From assembly GCF_000306115.2 (NCBI RefSeq), contig NZ_AKWX02000004.1, positions 310,001-374,000 of the forward strand: 64,000 nt of DNA, in the 5' to 3' direction. The stretch is from Leptospira wolffii serovar Khorat str. Khorat-H2. Lineage in GTDB: Bacteria > Spirochaetota > Leptospiria > Leptospirales > Leptospiraceae. Below, one piece after another: positions 9,424-19,667 of the stretch (position 1 is its first letter; the number at the start of each line of letters is the position of its first letter). The position numbers and the translations under genes were made by a program. The notes under the pieces were generated by a model. That model worked only from the letters and a program-made list of their open reading frames with translations, was not told where the DNA came from and did no database searches.

Positions 9424-9738
9424 ATGGCATTGACCGAAATAAACGACGCTACATTCAGCACGGAAATCTCAGGAGGAATGGTCCTAGTAGACTGCTGGGC
9501 AGAATGGTGCGGACCCTGTAGAATGGTTTCCCCGGTATTGGAAGAACTTTCTTCCGAATTGAACGAAGTCCTAAAAATCAAAAAATTAAACGTGGACGAT
9601 AACCAAGACACCGCTCAAAAATTGAATATCCAATCCTTGCCGACTCTTCTTCTGTTCAAGGACGGACAATTGGTGGATAAGATCATCGGCGCACTACCGA
9701 AGGCGCAAATCAAAAGCTTCATCGAAAGACATAAATAA
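9424..9738 (+). CDS. trxA: Thioredoxin
   Basis: 104 residues with the canonical active site WCGPC (W28-C32), preceded by VDCWAEW and followed by the cis-Pro segment QSLPTLLLFKDG. It is a cytosolic disulfide reductase that receives electrons from thioredoxin reductase and serves ribonucleotide reductase and other partners. The length and motifs are standard. It sits in a run of plus-strand genes with gaps of 37-50 bases, so it may share a transcript with its neighbours. Confidence 0.96.
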   Translation: MALTEINDATFSTEISGGMVLVDCWAEWCGPCRMVSPVLEELSSELNEVLKIKKLNVDDNQDTAQKLNIQSLPTLLLFKDGQLVDKIIGALPKAQIKSFIERHK

Positions 9739-9775
9739 GATACGCTTCTAAAAAGAAACTGCTGCGGAATTTTCC

Positions 9776-11929
<2,154 letters not shown>

Positions 11930-11944
11930 AAGCGGGGGAGATAC

Positions 11945-13075
11945 ATGGATAGAGTCCTACAATTTACCGAAGAGCATGAAGCTTTCCGGGATATGGCGCG
12001 CAAATTTTTCGAAACGGAAGTCATTCCGAATCACCACGAGTGGGAAAAAGTCGGAAAGGTTCCGAAAGAGCTTTGGAAAAAGGCGGGAGCGAGCGGGCTA
12101 CTCTGTCCCGATGTCCCCGAGGAATTCGGCGGATCCGGAGCGGACTTCTTATATAACGTTGTCGTAATAGAGGAATCTTCCCGTTCCGGAAATAGCGGCT
12201 TTTTCGTTTCTCTCCATAACGACGTGATCGCTCCTTACATTTCCGCATACGCAAACGAAGAGCAAAAAAAGAGATGGTTGCCCGGTTGCTGTAGTGGGGA
12301 TAGCATTTTAGCGGTCGCTATGACCGAGCCCGGGGCCGGTTCCGACCTGAAAAACATCAGAACCAGCGCCGTAGACAAGGGAGACCATTATTTAGTCAAC
12401 GGTCAAAAAACATTTATTTCCAACGGACAACTTGCAAATCTCGTAATTACCGCGGTGAAGCATGAAAACGGGACGATTTCACTTGTTATGATAGAAGAGG
12501 GAATGAAAGGCTTCGAAAGAGGTCGCAATCTCGAAAAGATCGGGTTAAAGGCTCAGGATACTTCGGAATTGTACTTCAACGACGTCAAAGTTCCTAAAGA
12601 GAACGTCATCGGAAAGGACGGCCAAGGTTTCCGCTATTTGATGATGAAACTCGCTCAAGAGCGTCTTGTACTCGCGATTGCGGCCGTCGAAGCGACCGCA
12701 TTGGTTCACAGGATGACTTTAAAATACATTAAAGAGAGGATGGCTTTCGGGAAAAAAATCGGAAGTTTCCAGCATATCAAGTTTCAGATGGCGGAGATGG
12801 CGACCGAATTGGAAATGTGCCGCACCTTCGTTGACAAAGTGGTTTCGGAACATATGGTAGGAAAAAAATTGACCGTGGAGGCTTCCATGGCTAAATATTA
12901 TTCCACCGAAATGCAAAAGCGTCATACGGACCTTTGCCTCCAGTTTTTCGGGGGTTACGGTTATATGATGGAGTATCCGATCGCAAGGGCTTATTTGGAT
13001 GCAAGAATCCAAACGATCTACGCGGGGACCACCGAGATCATGAAAGAAATTATTGGTAGCAGTCTGGGTCTCTGA
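11945..13075 (+). CDS. Acyl-CoA dehydrogenase
   Basis: A 376-residue FAD enzyme. The N-terminal helical domain starts FTEEHEAFRDMARKFFE. The middle domain has the signature AVAMTEPGAGSDLKNI. The C-terminal part has RMAFGKKIGSFQHIKFQMAEMA and LCLQFFGGYGYMMEYPIARAYLDARIQ, followed by IYAGTTEIMKEIIG, in which Glu of TTEI is the usual catalytic base. It oxidises acyl-CoA to trans-2-enoyl-CoA with ETF as acceptor. Leptospires use long-chain fatty acids as their main carbon source, so such enzymes are central. It has a good Shine-Dalgarno (GGGGGAG) and starts 15 bases after the cNMP/MBL gene, suggesting cotranscription. Confidence 0.96.
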   Translation: MDRVLQFTEEHEAFRDMARKFFETEVIPNHHEWEKVGKVPKELWKKAGASGLLCPDVPEEFGGSGADFLYNVVVIEESSRSGNSGFFVSLHNDVIAPYISAYANEEQKKRWLPGCCSGDSILAVAMTEPGAGSDLKNIRTSAVDKGDHYLVNGQKTFISNGQLANLVITAVKHENGTISLVMIEEGMKGFERGRNLEKIGLKAQDTSELYFNDVKVPKENVIGKDGQGFRYLMMKLAQERLVLAIAAVEATALVHRMTLKYIKERMAFGKKIGSFQHIKFQMAEMATELEMCRTFVDKVVSEHMVGKKLTVEASMAKYYSTEMQKRHTDLCLQFFGGYGYMMEYPIARAYLDARIQTIYAGTTEIMKEIIGSSLGL

Positions 13076-13109
13076 AAGAATCTCGACTTAGCCCTCGTCC
13101 AAGGATAAA

Positions 13110-14327
13110 ATGGATCGAATGGCTCCTACTATGAGTTTTTTCGGGCGGTGCATAAAGGGCGCCGCCTTTATTATTTTGCCCTTTGCCCTATATTTTCTAC
13201 CCTCGCAGTCGACCGAAGCGCAAATCACCTGTACACCGCCTGTTTCCGGAAACAACGTCTGTAGCTTTATTCCTGCTTCCACCTACGCCGAGTTTAACGG
13301 CTTAGAACAAACGATCCGGACCCAGTATTTGAACGAATTAACCAAGTCCATGGCGGACGCTTCCGTTCTTGCTAATATCAACTCTTCGATGATGGGGCCG
13401 GGAACGGTAAATCGGTTCCAGATAGGAGGCGGTATCAGTTTGGGAGGAGTGAAAAAGGACGACGTAAATATCCAGTACAGCGATATATCTCTTCCTAAAT
13501 TTCCGAATGTGGGAGCCTCTATCAACCCCGGAGCGATGGTGGGTGTGAATTTGGGCTGGCTACTAGGTAGGGGACCTTCCGATCAACCCGATCAATCTTC
13601 GGACCCTTCTTCTCAAAGATCCTTCTTACATAGGATCAATATATATGCGCACGGGTTCCAGGGAAATATCGGTCCAGGGGATTTGCGTAAGGTAAGTAAT
13701 ACCGCTTCCAATGACTTGGATGTGGGAGGAAACATCAATTCTTTCGGCGCGACCATTCGATTCCAAATCGCTAGGGAACGTTATACTCGCCTGGATTTTT
13801 TCGGATTTACCGGTATTAGTTTAGGGATCGGTTTCCATAGAAAATGGGAAGAAGTGACTTTGAGTTATCATCCCAGCACGGCGAATGCGATCAAAGTGGC
13901 ATTCGGGCCCGCCACGGGTAAATGGGAGCAGGAAGTGGACTTCTCTTATCAATCCAAAGTACAATCCGTACCTATCGATATACGTACCGGGGTAAGATTA
14001 TTTTATATACTTACCGTTTTTGCCGGAGCGGGGATCACTAGTAATTCGGGTTACACCAAACTGAATTTGCACGCTTCCGGGCCTTTGTACCTGGCTTTGG
14101 ATCCGAACGCTTCCAGTCTTCCTCCAGAATTGATTTCTCAGATGAACGGAAACGCCGGGGGAACGCTTTCTTTGCGAACCGGAGGCTCCGCGAACGTAAG
14201 AACTCAGATGAATTATCTCATCGGAGGCTTCGAAATCAACGTACTAATGTTTAAGATTTTGGCGGAAGCGGTGGCCACCGACGATAAGGTATATTCTGCC
14301 AACGTGGGCGTGAAATTCGCTTTGTAA
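13110..14327 (+). CDS. Exported outer-membrane-like beta-rich protein
   Basis: 405 residues. An N-terminal hydrophobic segment of about 20 residues (AAFIILPFALYFLPSQ) ends in a plausible signal peptidase I site near TEAQI. The mature part is Gly/Ser-rich with alternating strands (FQIGGGISLGGVKKDDVN, LDFFGFTGISLGIGFHRKW, LFYILTVFAGAGITSNSGY) and ends in an aromatic-free but strand-like VNVGVKFAL, consistent with a beta-barrel. It resembles the leptospiral surface proteins annotated as Lsa36-like, though this is a weak recollection. A small hairpin with T-run follows the stop. AAGGAT precedes the chosen ATG. Confidence 0.7.
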   Translation: MDRMAPTMSFFGRCIKGAAFIILPFALYFLPSQSTEAQITCTPPVSGNNVCSFIPASTYAEFNGLEQTIRTQYLNELTKSMADASVLANINSSMMGPGTVNRFQIGGGISLGGVKKDDVNIQYSDISLPKFPNVGASINPGAMVGVNLGWLLGRGPSDQPDQSSDPSSQRSFLHRINIYAHGFQGNIGPGDLRKVSNTASNDLDVGGNINSFGATIRFQIARERYTRLDFFGFTGISLGIGFHRKWEEVTLSYHPSTANAIKVAFGPATGKWEQEVDFSYQSKVQSVPIDIRTGVRLFYILTVFAGAGITSNSGYTKLNLHASGPLYLALDPNASSLPPELISQMNGNAGGTLSLRTGGSANVRTQMNYLIGGFEINVLMFKILAEAVATDDKVYSANVGVKFAL

Positions 14328-14333
14328 GGAATG

Positions 14334-14355
14334 TTCGGATAACCGAAATTTTTAT
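14334..14355 (+). terminator. Weak intrinsic terminator after the outer-membrane-like gene
   Basis: A 5 bp stem, TTCGG-ATAA-CCGAA (14334-14347), is followed by ATTTTTATT. The stem is short, so efficiency is doubtful. Confidence 0.45.
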
Positions 14356-14379
14356 TACAAAGATAGAAAAAGGTACGCC

Positions 14380-14408
14380 TTTTGCAATCTTATGCGTAGA
14401 ATGCAAAA
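14380..14408 (+). promoter_or_regulatory. Inverted repeat upstream of the ACT-domain gene
   Basis: TTTTGCA (14380-14386) and TGCAAAA (14402-14408) form a perfect 7 bp inverted repeat with a 15-base spacer, about 60 bases before the ACT-domain gene. It could be a repressor operator overlapping the promoter. No regulator can be named. Confidence 0.3.
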
Positions 14409-14468
14409 TTGAGTCTGAATTCTCGAATTATTGTATAGGAATTCAGCAAATAGCATCCAAGGTGGATC

Positions 14469-15077
14469 ATGATCAGCACGCCGGGCAAACCCTTACATCT
14501 TTCCTGCATTCCCAGGGGCGAGGCCTATGCCCTGAAGGTGAATATTTCCAAGAATGAAATAGGTATCATCTATCGGGTCACGGCTGTTCTATACGTTCAC
14601 GGTTGGAATATCGAAGAGGCGATTGCGGAGACTTCCACCGACGGGTATATCCAGGATATATTCATCGTGAAGAGGGTGGACGGCGCTCCGATGACGGACG
14701 AACATCTAAATGCGATCCACGCCGATCTTAAGGAGCTTTTTTACGGGGGAATGTCCGTGATGAACTATCTTTCCGGCCATCCCGAGAAAATGAACACCTT
14801 AAGAGATAAGGCAGAATCCACGCCGGAGATCTTTCTCTTCAATTCCGAGATCAGTGATTCGACGGTAATGGATTTAAGAATGGAGGACCGTCCGGGTATT
14901 CTTTTCGAGATTTCCCAAATTCTATTTTTGTTCGGAGTGGATATACTTTCCTTTAAGGCCGTAACGGATTCCGGTCAGGTCCGAGATACGTTTCTTTTGC
15001 GCCTGGAAAGCGGTTCTAAATTGGATGAGAATCTGCATTTTTTCCGATTGAAAGAAGCGTTAGGCGCGGTTCTTTAA
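14469..15077 (+). CDS. Two-ACT-domain protein, GlnD-C-terminus-like
   Basis: 202 residues built of two ACT-like ligand-binding domains. The first begins around ALKVNISKNEIGIIYRVTAVLYVHGWNI. The second, around DLRMEDRPGILFEISQILFLFGVDIL, shows the typical ACT opening (DRPGLL) and the F-G-V/I pattern. These resemble the C-terminal sensory ACT pair of GlnD (PII uridylyltransferase) or the GcvR type. No catalytic domain is present, so it is probably an amino-acid-sensing regulatory protein. The ATG at 14469 is supported by AAGGTGG upstream. It is a monocistronic unit closed by a terminator. Confidence 0.85.
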   Translation: MISTPGKPLHLSCIPRGEAYALKVNISKNEIGIIYRVTAVLYVHGWNIEEAIAETSTDGYIQDIFIVKRVDGAPMTDEHLNAIHADLKELFYGGMSVMNYLSGHPEKMNTLRDKAESTPEIFLFNSEISDSTVMDLRMEDRPGILFEISQILFLFGVDILSFKAVTDSGQVRDTFLLRLESGSKLDENLHFFRLKEALGAVL

Positions 15078-15118
15078 GTATCCTTCTTTCGCGGATTTCT
15101 TAAGAGAGAGTCTTTTTC

Positions 15119-15139
15119 GGGATTAGATCCCTTTTTTTT
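15119..15139 (+). terminator. Intrinsic terminator after the ACT-domain gene
   Basis: GGGAT-TAG-ATCCC (15119-15131) is directly followed by eight T residues. It lies 42 bases past the ACT gene stop and before the convergent MFS gene. Confidence 0.65.
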
Positions 15140-15186
15140 CGCCTCGATTCCTAAGATATCGCACCGACTAATACGATGCTTTTTCC

Positions 15187-16494
15187 TTAAGTGGAAACCT
15201 TAGGTTGCTTCACGTAGAGAAATAGCCCTAAAAAGATTACGCTCATGACCCCCGAAATCAAAAAGGAAAAATGGGGTCCTTTCTGGGAATAGACGATACT
15301 GAAAAGAATCGGAGAAATTCCTCTACCGAAAGAACCCAGACTTCTTAGTATTCCTAAATTCTTTCCTTGTTCGTTTGCGGGAGAAGAAAGACTAACGATT
15401 GCGGAGATCGACGGATTGATGAAAGCACTTCCGAGTGCAAGAAAGGTCAAAGCTAAAAATAGCTGGAACTTGGAATCGGAGTTCGGATCGGAAAGAGTAA
15501 GAAAAAGAAAACCTAATACGAGGAAAACGCAGGCCAAAAGGGCCACCTTCTTTTCCTCCACTTTTCCGCTCAGCCTACGGATGATTCCCCCCTGTACAAA
15601 TACGATGATCAATCCTATATATACGAAGGTGTATCCTATATGCATGGGAGAGAATCCCAAGAATTGATCCAGATAGAAATTCAGGGAGAATTCGAAACCG
15701 GAAAAGAATAAGAGCAAAAATAAGTTTAGAAAACTCACATATAGAATTTCACGGGACCCCAATTCGAAGACTCCCAGAATAGGGTGAACTTTTCCTTCGG
15801 AAGATTTGTTTCTCAACTGGTGAGGAAGAGTCTCGTGGAATCTAAGAAGAACAAATACTAGATTTAAAAGGGAAGCGGAAGCTGCAACCAAGGCTACGGA
15901 AGGAAAAATAGTCATCTTTTCCCAGGGCAAAAAAGGAAGTAGGTGGGAAGGATCCGTGTGTGCGAGGATTCCTCCCAAAGAAGGGCCTGCGATAAATCCT
16001 AGTCCGATTCCTGCTCCTATCATTCCCATTCCTTTGGATCTGTCCTGCTCGGAAGTCGAATCGGCCATAGCGGCGGTCGCTACGGAAATATTTCCACCCA
16101 TGAGTCCGGTGATGATTCTGGAAAGAACGAACAGGGAAAAACTTCCGGAGAATAACCAAACCAGATATCCTGCGAAACTACCAGTGCAGGTAAAGACTAG
16201 AACCGGACGGCGCCCGGTCTTATCCGATAATTTTCCCCAGATCGGGGAGAATAGAAATTGGAGGATGGAATATAGGCTGGCTACGATCCCGCCGAAAAGA
16301 GCCACGAAGAGTTTCCAATCTCCTGAATTGCCTTCCAAGAGTCTGGAAGTCCAACCGGCGATTAGATCCAGGACGGGATCTCCGGCTTGGGCGAGAAAAT
16401 GATTCAGTGTTTCCGGAAAAACGGGAAAGATAAGAGAAAATCCCATCATGTCTATGAAGACGGTTAGGACGAGTATGAATGTATGTTTCCTCAT
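15187..16494 (-). CDS. Major facilitator superfamily transporter, TetA/TCR-like
   Basis: 435 residues with about 12 hydrophobic segments. The motif between helices 2 and 3, GKLSDKTGRRPVLVFTCTG, is the MFS signature (G-x-L-x-D-x-x-G-R-R). Helix 5 carries GIGLGFIAGPSLGGILA, the antiporter motif C (GxGxxxGPxxGG) of drug:H+ antiporters such as TetA. The substrate is unknown; export of small molecules or drugs is likely. The initiator ATG at 16494 is followed directly by the first helix. It is monocistronic on the minus strand. Confidence 0.93.
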   Translation of the reverse strand: MRKHTFILVLTVFIDMMGFSLIFPVFPETLNHFLAQAGDPVLDLIAGWTSRLLEGNSGDWKLFVALFGGIVASLYSILQFLFSPIWGKLSDKTGRRPVLVFTCTGSFAGYLVWLFSGSFSLFVLSRIITGLMGGNISVATAAMADSTSEQDRSKGMGMIGAGIGLGFIAGPSLGGILAHTDPSHLLPFLPWEKMTIFPSVALVAASASLLNLVFVLLRFHETLPHQLRNKSSEGKVHPILGVFELGSREILYVSFLNLFLLLFFSGFEFSLNFYLDQFLGFSPMHIGYTFVYIGLIIVFVQGGIIRRLSGKVEEKKVALLACVFLVLGFLFLTLSDPNSDSKFQLFLALTFLALGSAFINPSISAIVSLSSPANEQGKNLGILRSLGSFGRGISPILFSIVYSQKGPHFSFLISGVMSVIFLGLFLYVKQPKVST

Positions 16495-16572
16495 GGGCGG
16501 ATAGAATACCTAAGATACGGAACCGGGTTCCTTTGTCCCGAATTTTTCTCCGCCCTTACGGATGAGAAATCC

Positions 16573-16926
16573 TTAGCTTCGAGTCAGTTTCTTAAGTTCA
16601 TCCAGGGCGGCTTTTGCCTTGGCTTTCAGGTCAGGCGGTAGCATCTCGTCCACCTGGCTAGAGATCTTTTCGAAATTATCCTTTAGCTGCTGGACCACGA
16701 CCCTGGAATTTTCATTGGCGTTTTTCAGTTTTTCCTGAGCGTCCCAAACCGTTTTCTGTAGTAGGTCCCGAAGACGATTGGCCTGCTCGGATTGGTCCTG
16801 AGATCCTTTTACCTTCAATTCTTCGTATACTTTTTCCAAGTCGGAGAGGGTCTGTTTCAGTTTCCCTTCTCCCGATTGGAAGACGGCTATGCCGGCGTTT
16901 AAGATATCCATCAGCGTTTTTTCCAT
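16573..16926 (-). CDS. Phasin-like coiled-coil protein
   Basis: 117 residues, entirely helical. It starts MEKTLMDILNAGIAVFQSG and then has long heptad-like stretches (LKQTLSDLEKVYEELKVKG, VVVQQLKDNFEKISSQVDEML), ending LDELKKLTRS. The start (NAGIA.....EGKLKQ) is typical of small phasin-superfamily proteins annotated in bacteria that may not make polyhydroxyalkanoate granules. The role could be granule coating or a general chaperone-like function, neither of which is shown here. It lies 117 bases downstream of the BFN-domain gene on the same strand. Confidence 0.75.
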   Translation of the reverse strand: MEKTLMDILNAGIAVFQSGEGKLKQTLSDLEKVYEELKVKGSQDQSEQANRLRDLLQKTVWDAQEKLKNANENSRVVVQQLKDNFEKISSQVDEMLPPDLKAKAKAALDELKKLTRS

Positions 16927-17043
16927 TCTTGAGCTCCCGATAGGGGACCAAGATTAGCCTAGACGATCGGAAAGGTCCAGTCCGTTAAGCCTAAGTGGGA
17001 TGAGAAAGTGGAAGTTTTTTTGAGAGGAAAATCCGGTCGGAAT

Positions 17044-17619
17044 TTAGGAAGGATTTTCCAAAAGTTTACGGATTTGATCCCTGATTTTCGCGGCAGTTTC
17101 ATAATCTTCCGCCTTGAGGGCATTATCCAGAGAATCTTGTAGGATCTCCAGCTGGGATTTGGGAAGCTGAGAGATCTTTTCCTTTCCGATGGTCTCGCCC
17201 GGAATTTCATCGTCTTTCATGACGATGCCCGCCTCCTCGATCACCTTTTTAGCGAGATAGATGGGAGCGTTGGCGCGAAGAGCGAGTGCGATCGAGTCGC
17301 TAGGACGAGCATCTAACACGATCAATTCCTCGTCCTTGCGGAGAGTGATTTTGGCGTAGAACGTGTTATCTATGATTTCTTCGATAGCGATTTTCACGAT
17401 CTGCACTCCCAGAGTGGTGAGCAGAATAGTCATGAGATCGTGAGTCATCGGTCGAGGAGGTTTGGTTCCTTCCAAGACGGAGGTAATGGAATGAGTTTCT
17501 AGAGGCCCGATAAAAATCGGTACGACTCTTTGGTCCGATTCGTCTTTCGCCTTCAGGAATACCGCAAAACCGACGTTGGTCAGTGAAATATTGTAAATAG
17601 TCGCTTCTACGAGATCCAT
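17044..17619 (-). CDS. Bifunctional nuclease (DUF151) domain protein with UvrB/UvrC motif
   Basis: 191 residues. The N-terminal BFN/DUF151 domain (about 1-135) carries the family signatures PIFIGPLETHSI, RPMTHDLM and DARPSDSIALALRANAPIY. The C-terminal 40 residues, LQDSLDNALKAEDYETAAKIRDQIRKLL, form a UVR helical hairpin as in UvrB/UvrC and some Clp/McsA proteins. BFN proteins have been reported with RNase/DNase activity in plants and Thermotoga. The UVR addition suggests contact with a partner protein. The fusion is common in several phyla and is not unique to this genome. Confidence 0.9.
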   Translation of the reverse strand: MDLVEATIYNISLTNVGFAVFLKAKDESDQRVVPIFIGPLETHSITSVLEGTKPPRPMTHDLMTILLTTLGVQIVKIAIEEIIDNTFYAKITLRKDEELIVLDARPSDSIALALRANAPIYLAKKVIEEAGIVMKDDEIPGETIGKEKISQLPKSQLEILQDSLDNALKAEDYETAAKIRDQIRKLLENPS

Positions 17620-17679
17620 TTCCTAGTTTTAGAACCTATCTTTCGTTTCCAGAAATGTCAAGCCTTCTAAACCTGGGAC

Positions 17680-19557
17680 TCAAGTCGAGTCTAATCCTCG
17701 AATCCATCCGTCGATTTCCGAACACATTTCCCGGACGACAGGCATATGGAAAACGATTCCTAAATGTCCCTGTTCGTAAGAAATAATCTTATTTTTTTTA
17801 TGAGGGAGTGCCGCGAGATCTTCCTGAATGGTTTCACTAGGAACCACTTTATCCAAAGAACCCAGAACGGATAGAAGAGGGATCTTCAGATTTTTTTGTA
17901 ACGCGGTGTAATCCAATGTCCCGTCGTAGGAGAGGAAGGAAAGATCCTGACCCAGTTGGGAGCGTAGAAATTGCAGAACCACTTTGGTGGATTCTTCGCA
18001 GAAAATATCCTCGATTAGAAAATACCATTCCGGAGGGGAGATTTGTTTGTATCCGACGAAATCTCTCAGGTTTACGACTTTTGCATGAAGATCGAAGGAG
18101 ACCGCTCTAAGAGAGGAATGTAATCCTAAAAGGAATTTGAAGAATTTATTCAGATCCACGGTAGGAAGAGTAGTTTGGAGAGAGAAAGAAGTCAGATCGA
18201 ATAGAAAATCCGAGATCGTCTTAGAGGGAAGAAGTTTCAATCCCATCTTTAGAACGTCCAATCCGGGAATCTGCGCCTGGAGCCGGATGAAATTGGGAGA
18301 AGTAATAGAGACGATTCCGGAGATATAATCGTCCGGACGAGGCAAAGGAACCGGAGAATTGGGTTTCTGCTTTAGAATTTCCTCATATGCGGAGGAATAG
18401 AATCTAGGAATCATTCCCCCCATACTATGACCTACGACTACTAATTTTTCGTTGGGAAAATTATCCCTTAACCAGGCGAGAACCGCAGGAAAATCCTCTT
18501 GGATAAAATCGTCTACCGTCCATCCTTCCCGGATTCCGAAAGTGGGCAGGGTCCTTCTGGACCTGCCTCTCATGTCCATAGAGAATACTCGATAGCCGTG
18601 TTTCAGGCAGAGTTCCCGAGCTACCTTATCCATGACCGAACGTCTACAGAAGAATCCTGGAATCAGTAGTAGATTTTTGCCGGTATTGTTTCTTTCTTTG
18701 GGTTCGAATCTCTTGATACTTACCGAAAAACCGTCTCCGGAAGGAATGAGATAACTCGCATCCAATCTGTAGGATCTTTGGTAGGTATGGGAATCGAATA
18801 CGATTGTGGTCACGGGTTCGCTTTGACCGAAACCTCGGGTATAAAAGAGATGTTTGGCTCTAGAATGAAGATCCGATTTTTCTATGTTCTTACGGGCGTA
18901 GTAAGGATCCCCTTTGACTCCCATTTCCTTGGAGATGACGAAGTCCACCACGTCGTATAAGCTGTACAGTTGTTGCCTAACTTCTTCTTCCTGCTCCGGG
19001 GTCATATTGTCCCTGCGGATTCCCCAAAGCATTCCGATCGGAAAGCCCTTCACGAAGAGCGGGATACCCGCGGCGTAATTCATGGTTTTGGTCAGAAGTT
19101 GCTTGAGATTGGGATGTACTCTTTCGTCGTCGAGACTATGAAAGTACACTTCCGGTCTGGATTTCTTTTCCACGGAAAGAATGGCTTCTCTTAGATATTT
19201 TGCGGAGAGATTGTCCGGATCCTGGATGGAAATGGGGATAGTATTGCGGATGAATTCTTCTATGCTTTGCAGACCGATCCGATTCGCGACTTCCTTCATC
19301 CGAAAATGGGTGGAGGAGGCGACGATTTTCAGATTCTTTCCCTGGATGGCTTCGAAAACAGAATATTGAAAGACCGGCTTTCCGTTCGGAAGCGCCATGG
19401 CCACCATCTTGTTTACGAAAGCGTTCCATACTTTTTGTAGGAAGAGATTGGTGGCGTCCGAGAGCGGAAAAATATATATATCTTCCGATCCGACGGAATA
19501 GGCTCCGCCTTTTCTACGAGCCTTGGGGTTGACCTTTCGAGGTAGGGTCTGGTCCAT
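17680..19557 (-). CDS. Alpha/beta hydrolase with N-terminal GAF-like domain
   Basis: About 625 residues. The N-terminal 210 residues look like a GAF-type sensory domain (ATNLFLQKVWNAFVNKMVAMA ... GIPLFVKGFPIGMLWGIRRDNMTPEQEEEV). The C-terminal part is an alpha/beta hydrolase with oxyanion segment LLLIPGFFCRR, nucleophile elbow VVGHSMGGM, Asp in SLDKVVPSETI and His in YEQGHLGIVF, so the triad is complete. It is likely a lipase or esterase. The ATG at 19557 with GGAAAG seven bases upstream is preferred. A TTG at 19572 would add five residues. The neighbours give no pathway. Confidence 0.85.
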   Translation of the reverse strand: MDQTLPRKVNPKARRKGGAYSVGSEDIYIFPLSDATNLFLQKVWNAFVNKMVAMALPNGKPVFQYSVFEAIQGKNLKIVASSTHFRMKEVANRIGLQSIEEFIRNTIPISIQDPDNLSAKYLREAILSVEKKSRPEVYFHSLDDERVHPNLKQLLTKTMNYAAGIPLFVKGFPIGMLWGIRRDNMTPEQEEEVRQQLYSLYDVVDFVISKEMGVKGDPYYARKNIEKSDLHSRAKHLFYTRGFGQSEPVTTIVFDSHTYQRSYRLDASYLIPSGDGFSVSIKRFEPKERNNTGKNLLLIPGFFCRRSVMDKVARELCLKHGYRVFSMDMRGRSRRTLPTFGIREGWTVDDFIQEDFPAVLAWLRDNFPNEKLVVVGHSMGGMIPRFYSSAYEEILKQKPNSPVPLPRPDDYISGIVSITSPNFIRLQAQIPGLDVLKMGLKLLPSKTISDFLFDLTSFSLQTTLPTVDLNKFFKFLLGLHSSLRAVSFDLHAKVVNLRDFVGYKQISPPEWYFLIEDIFCEESTKVVLQFLRSQLGQDLSFLSYDGTLDYTALQKNLKIPLLSVLGSLDKVVPSETIQEDLAALPHKKNKIISYEQGHLGIVFHMPVVREMCSEIDGWIRGLDST

Positions 19558-19667
19558 AAAATAACTTTCCAATCGACCCTTCTGAATGGCAATCGGGAAT
19601 TATAAGTCAGGGATGCTCAAAAAATAGGCAGGAGGGCGGAACCGAATCCTTATTTTTCGGTCCCGGA